This document shows, piece by piece, positions 14,443-16,103 of a stretch of DNA of 16,103 nucleotides. The stretch comes from Porticoccus sp033791605 (lineage in GTDB: Bacteria > Pseudomonadota > Gammaproteobacteria > Pseudomonadales > Porticoccaceae): positions 1-16,103 of the forward strand of contig JASJGJ010000080.1 of NCBI GenBank assembly GCA_033791605.1. The letters are read 5' to 3'. The position numbers and the translations under genes were made by a program. Position 1 is the first letter of the stretch. Each line of letters opens with the position of its first letter. The notes under the pieces are model-generated. The model was not told where the DNA came from. It saw only the letters and a list, made by a program, of their open reading frames with translations, and searched no databases.

Positions 14443-15348
14443 ATGGAAAAAGTTGCATCAATCAAAACAGCCAGTTTGGTAGCCAAGCAGTCCGCCAACA
14501 AACCGCTAACGATACTTAGCGATCACCTGCTCTCCGAAGGAGACCAACTAAAACTCCACCAACGGCTTCTAGGTACACTAGATCTCGGCATACTGATCAA
14601 CCGTTTTTTTGGCTGGCTGAGCGAACGTCAGCATGTCAGCGGTATTGAATATGCAAACCCCGTAAACGACATCTCTTTGTCAACGGGCAATGCTAAACCC
14701 CATAAAGCTAAATATACGCTGCGCCTTGAACAACATTATTTTGGGGAATTCAGTATTACCAGCCAGAAAAGATTCTCAGAGCAGGATCTTCTGACTCATG
14801 AGCAAAGTATTGGCATTATTATTCACTACTTAAAAAATGCACTCGATCACCAGTCTCTGGAAAAAATTGCCTTTCAGGATTCCCTCACTGGTGTTATGAA
14901 CCGCACTGCCTTGGAAGAATTACTTCCAAAAGAAATTGAACGAGCCCAACGGTATCAGTTCGATCTCGCGATGATGATGATTGATATCGATCACTTCAAA
15001 GCCATCAACGACTGCGTTGGTCACATAGGGGGGGATGAAATACTTCGCTATGTATCCGCCGCAATCAAAAGCCAACTTCGAAAATCGGATCTTCCCTTTC
15101 GTTACGGCGGTGACGAATTTTTATTGATTCTTCCCAACACAGATTTTGAAGGTGCTTACGAAGCAGCAGAACGCATTATGGAAACCCTCAACAAAGAAGT
15201 GTCTAGAATACCCAACTGCTCTGTCTCCCCAAAACTGAGCATTGGTCTTGCCACCTACCAACACGGTGAAAACCCTGAAGATCTGATTCGCCGAGTAGAT
15301 GACGCGCTTTATGAATCAAAGAACAATGGTCGCAACTGTATTTCCTAG
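14443..15348 (+). CDS. Diguanylate cyclase (GGDEF protein)
   Basis: This 301-residue protein probably makes c-di-GMP from two GTP. The GGDEF domain covers about 140-301: FQDSLTGVMNRTALEEL at 144-160, the metal-binding segment MIDIDHFKAIND with D181, then YGGDEF with G222-F226. R213-K-S-D216 stands 5 residues before GGDEF, the intact RxxD product-inhibition site, so the enzyme should be active and feedback-controlled. The GGDE at 196-199 is only the usual G-D helix position, not a second active site. The N half (1-139) has no predicted membrane span; its pattern (LGTLDLGILINRFFGWL, YFGEFSI, LLTHEQSIGIIIHYLKNAL) is GAF-like, but this is a weak call and no ligand can be named. No good ribosome site precedes the ATG. 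It follows the PilZ gene and a sigma-54 promoter. Confidence 0.92.
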   Translation: MEKVASIKTASLVAKQSANKPLTILSDHLLSEGDQLKLHQRLLGTLDLGILINRFFGWLSERQHVSGIEYANPVNDISLSTGNAKPHKAKYTLRLEQHYFGEFSITSQKRFSEQDLLTHEQSIGIIIHYLKNALDHQSLEKIAFQDSLTGVMNRTALEELLPKEIERAQRYQFDLAMMMIDIDHFKAINDCVGHIGGDEILRYVSAAIKSQLRKSDLPFRYGGDEFLLILPNTDFEGAYEAAERIMETLNKEVSRIPNCSVSPKLSIGLATYQHGENPEDLIRRVDDALYESKNNGRNCIS

Positions 15349-15437
15349 CAGCATGACATTGAAGGTTTGCCATACATAGCTAAGCAAGTGTTACCGCTGC
15401 ACCAAGACTGTTTTACTGCTTTTTTCACTGAGCATAA

Positions 15438-15466
15438 TTGACAATTGATGGCACCATTACTATAGT
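15438..15466 (+). promoter_or_regulatory. Sigma-70 promoter for tRNA-Leu
   Basis: TTGACA (15438-15443), a 17-base spacer and TATAGT (15461-15466) form a near-perfect housekeeping promoter. Transcription would begin near 15473, about 31 bases before the mature tRNA end. Such strength is usual for stable RNA genes. Confidence 0.85.
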
Positions 15467-15503
15467 TCGCCACCTTCGCTAGAACAGCAATGTCTTTAGC
15501 AAT

Positions 15504-15590
15504 GCCCAGGTGGTGAAATTGGTAGACACGCTAGCTTCAGGTGCTAGTGCTCGCAAGGGCGTGGAGGTTCAAGTCCTCTCCTGGGCACCA
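15504..15590 (+). tRNA. tRNA-Leu (anticodon CAG)
   Basis: The 87-base gene folds as a class II tRNA. The acceptor stem pairs GCCCAGG with CCTGGGC, and CCA is encoded at 15588-15590. The anticodon stem CTAGC/GCTAG encloses the loop TTCAGGT with CAG at 15538-15540, which reads CUG. The long variable arm (TGCTCGCAAGGGCGT) and the T loop GTTCAAGTC are typical of leucine tRNAs. It closely resembles the Escherichia coli CAG isoacceptor. It appears to stand alone; no second tRNA follows. No intrinsic terminator is obvious after it. Confidence 0.97.
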
Positions 15591-15946
15591 TTTATCACGC
15601 AATAGCTTTCATTCCAAAACCCTTTAATCTCTGCAGTATTTGTAGGTTTTTACATACCGCATAATATACCCCAGAGCACTGTGTCTTGAGCCAAAGCATC
15701 AATATTACCTTGCCACTTGAGAATACCCTTTCAATGGCTCCTTCAAGCCGCAGGCTATAAGTCCACATTTCCTCCGCAGTATTTGCCAACCAAACTTTAC
15801 GTCGATTTGGGCATGCTGTTTAGATATAAACACGCTATGAAATCTATTATATATTCCCGGTCTTGCTAAGGTAGATTTAGTCATTTCAACATTGCCTTTA
15901 GTAAGCACGTGGTATAATGCGTGACCCCCGTAACCAGCGGTTCAAA
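15591..15946. other. Gene-free spacer between tRNA-Leu and ppc
   Basis: These 356 bases carry no gene I recognise. Two overlapping minus-strand frames of 64 and 67 codons (15595-15789 and 15705-15908) show no family motif and no convincing ribosome site, so I do not call them. There is no repeat of the tRNA 3' end that would mark an integration site. The right end holds the probable ppc promoter. Confidence 0.5.
15892..15918 (+). promoter_or_regulatory. Possible sigma-70 promoter for ppc
   Basis: TATAAT at 15913-15918 is a perfect -10 box. The best -35 is TTGCCT at 15892-15897, but the spacer is only 15 bases (16 if ATTGCC is used), so the promoter is imperfect. It would give a leader of about 20 bases before the ATG at 15947. 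Confidence 0.5.
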
Positions 15947-16103
15947 ATGAATCAATCGTCAGATATCACCATCCAACATTTAGATAAGCAAGCAAAGATA
16001 TTGCCTGACCTGCTAGGTGAAGTGATCCTAGAACAAGAAGGCCAAGCAGTCTTTGACTGGGTGGAGCAACTCCGGCAAGGGTTTATTCAGCAACGAACCA
16101 AAC
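15947..16103 (+). CDS. ppc: Phosphoenolpyruvate carboxylase, N-terminal fragment (cut by window end)
   Basis: Only 52 codons are in the window. The fragment LLGEVILEQEGQAVFDWVEQ, followed by LRQGF and IQQR, resembles the N-terminal helices of bacterial PEP carboxylases, where LG-x-LLG-x-x-I-x-x-Q-x-G and a V/I-E-x-(I/L)-R motif occur about 10-45 residues from the start. The enzyme converts PEP and bicarbonate to oxaloacetate, replenishing the TCA cycle in the cytoplasm. The ribosome site before the ATG is weak. None of the catalytic motifs lie in the visible part, so the call depends on this N-terminal resemblance. The gene is unrelated to the flagellar set and marks its right border. Confidence 0.7.
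   Translation, partial: MNQSSDITIQHLDKQAKILPDLLGEVILEQEGQAVFDWVEQLRQGFIQQRTK

Noticed and set aside
15349..15437. Intrinsic terminator after the GGDEF gene
   Set aside because: There is a run of T at about 15420-15425, but no stem with good pairing directly before it.
15449..15454. TGGCAC on the plus strand before the tRNA, as a sigma-54 element
   Set aside because: No TTGC-like -12 follows at the right spacing. The bases belong to the spacer of a strong sigma-70 promoter.
15595..15908. Two overlapping minus-strand frames between tRNA-Leu and ppc
   Set aside because: Each is under 70 codons, they are in different frames, and neither shows a known motif or convincing ribosome site. I could not join them into a recognisable broken gene.

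Overview
The window is a large flagellar gene block from a gammaproteobacterium, ending in a tRNA gene and the start of a central-metabolism gene. The genus cannot be fixed from the sequence. Several points fit a marine, polarly flagellated lineage related to Pseudomonas or the Cellvibrionales: the order flgBCDEFGHIJKL then fliC, a two-domain FlgJ, a divergent flgA-flgM-flgN-PilZ set, and sigma-54 plus sigma-28 (FliA) promoters. Base composition is moderate, a little under half G+C by eye.

Minus strand, read from about 11.6 kb down to 1: flgB, flgC, flgD, flgE, flgF, flgG, flgH, flgI, flgJ, flgK and flgL run as one closely spaced series with gaps of 2 to about 76 bases. They encode the rod, hook cap, hook, distal rod, L-ring, P-ring, rod-assembly muramidase and the two hook-filament junction proteins. 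After a 480-base gap comes fliC (flagellin), cut by the window edge, with its own FliA-type promoter.

Plus strand, from about 11.8 kb: flgA (P-ring chaperone), flgM (anti-FliA factor), flgN (export chaperone for FlgK and FlgL) and a YcgR/FlgZ-type PilZ protein (c-di-GMP-dependent flagellar brake). flgM has a FliA-type promoter. A 268-base gap follows, with a C-rich, G-poor stretch and a consensus sigma-54 core promoter, then a gene for a GGDEF diguanylate cyclase with an intact product-inhibition site. A tRNA-Leu(CAG) gene with a strong sigma-70 promoter follows, then a 356-base spacer, then the first 52 codons of a probable phosphoenolpyruvate carboxylase.

Together the genes form a regulatory circuit. 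Sigma-54 and its activator probably start both divergent flagellar operons from the 11.59-11.82 kb region. FliA later drives fliC and boosts its own antagonist flgM. The c-di-GMP maker and the c-di-GMP-binding brake sit side by side. I found no mobile element, CRISPR array, toxin system or clearly new gene family. The points worth a second look are regulatory (paired sigma-54 promoters around palindromes, and a sigma-54 promoter on the GGDEF gene) and structural (a repeated beta-rich module in FlgK and FlgL).
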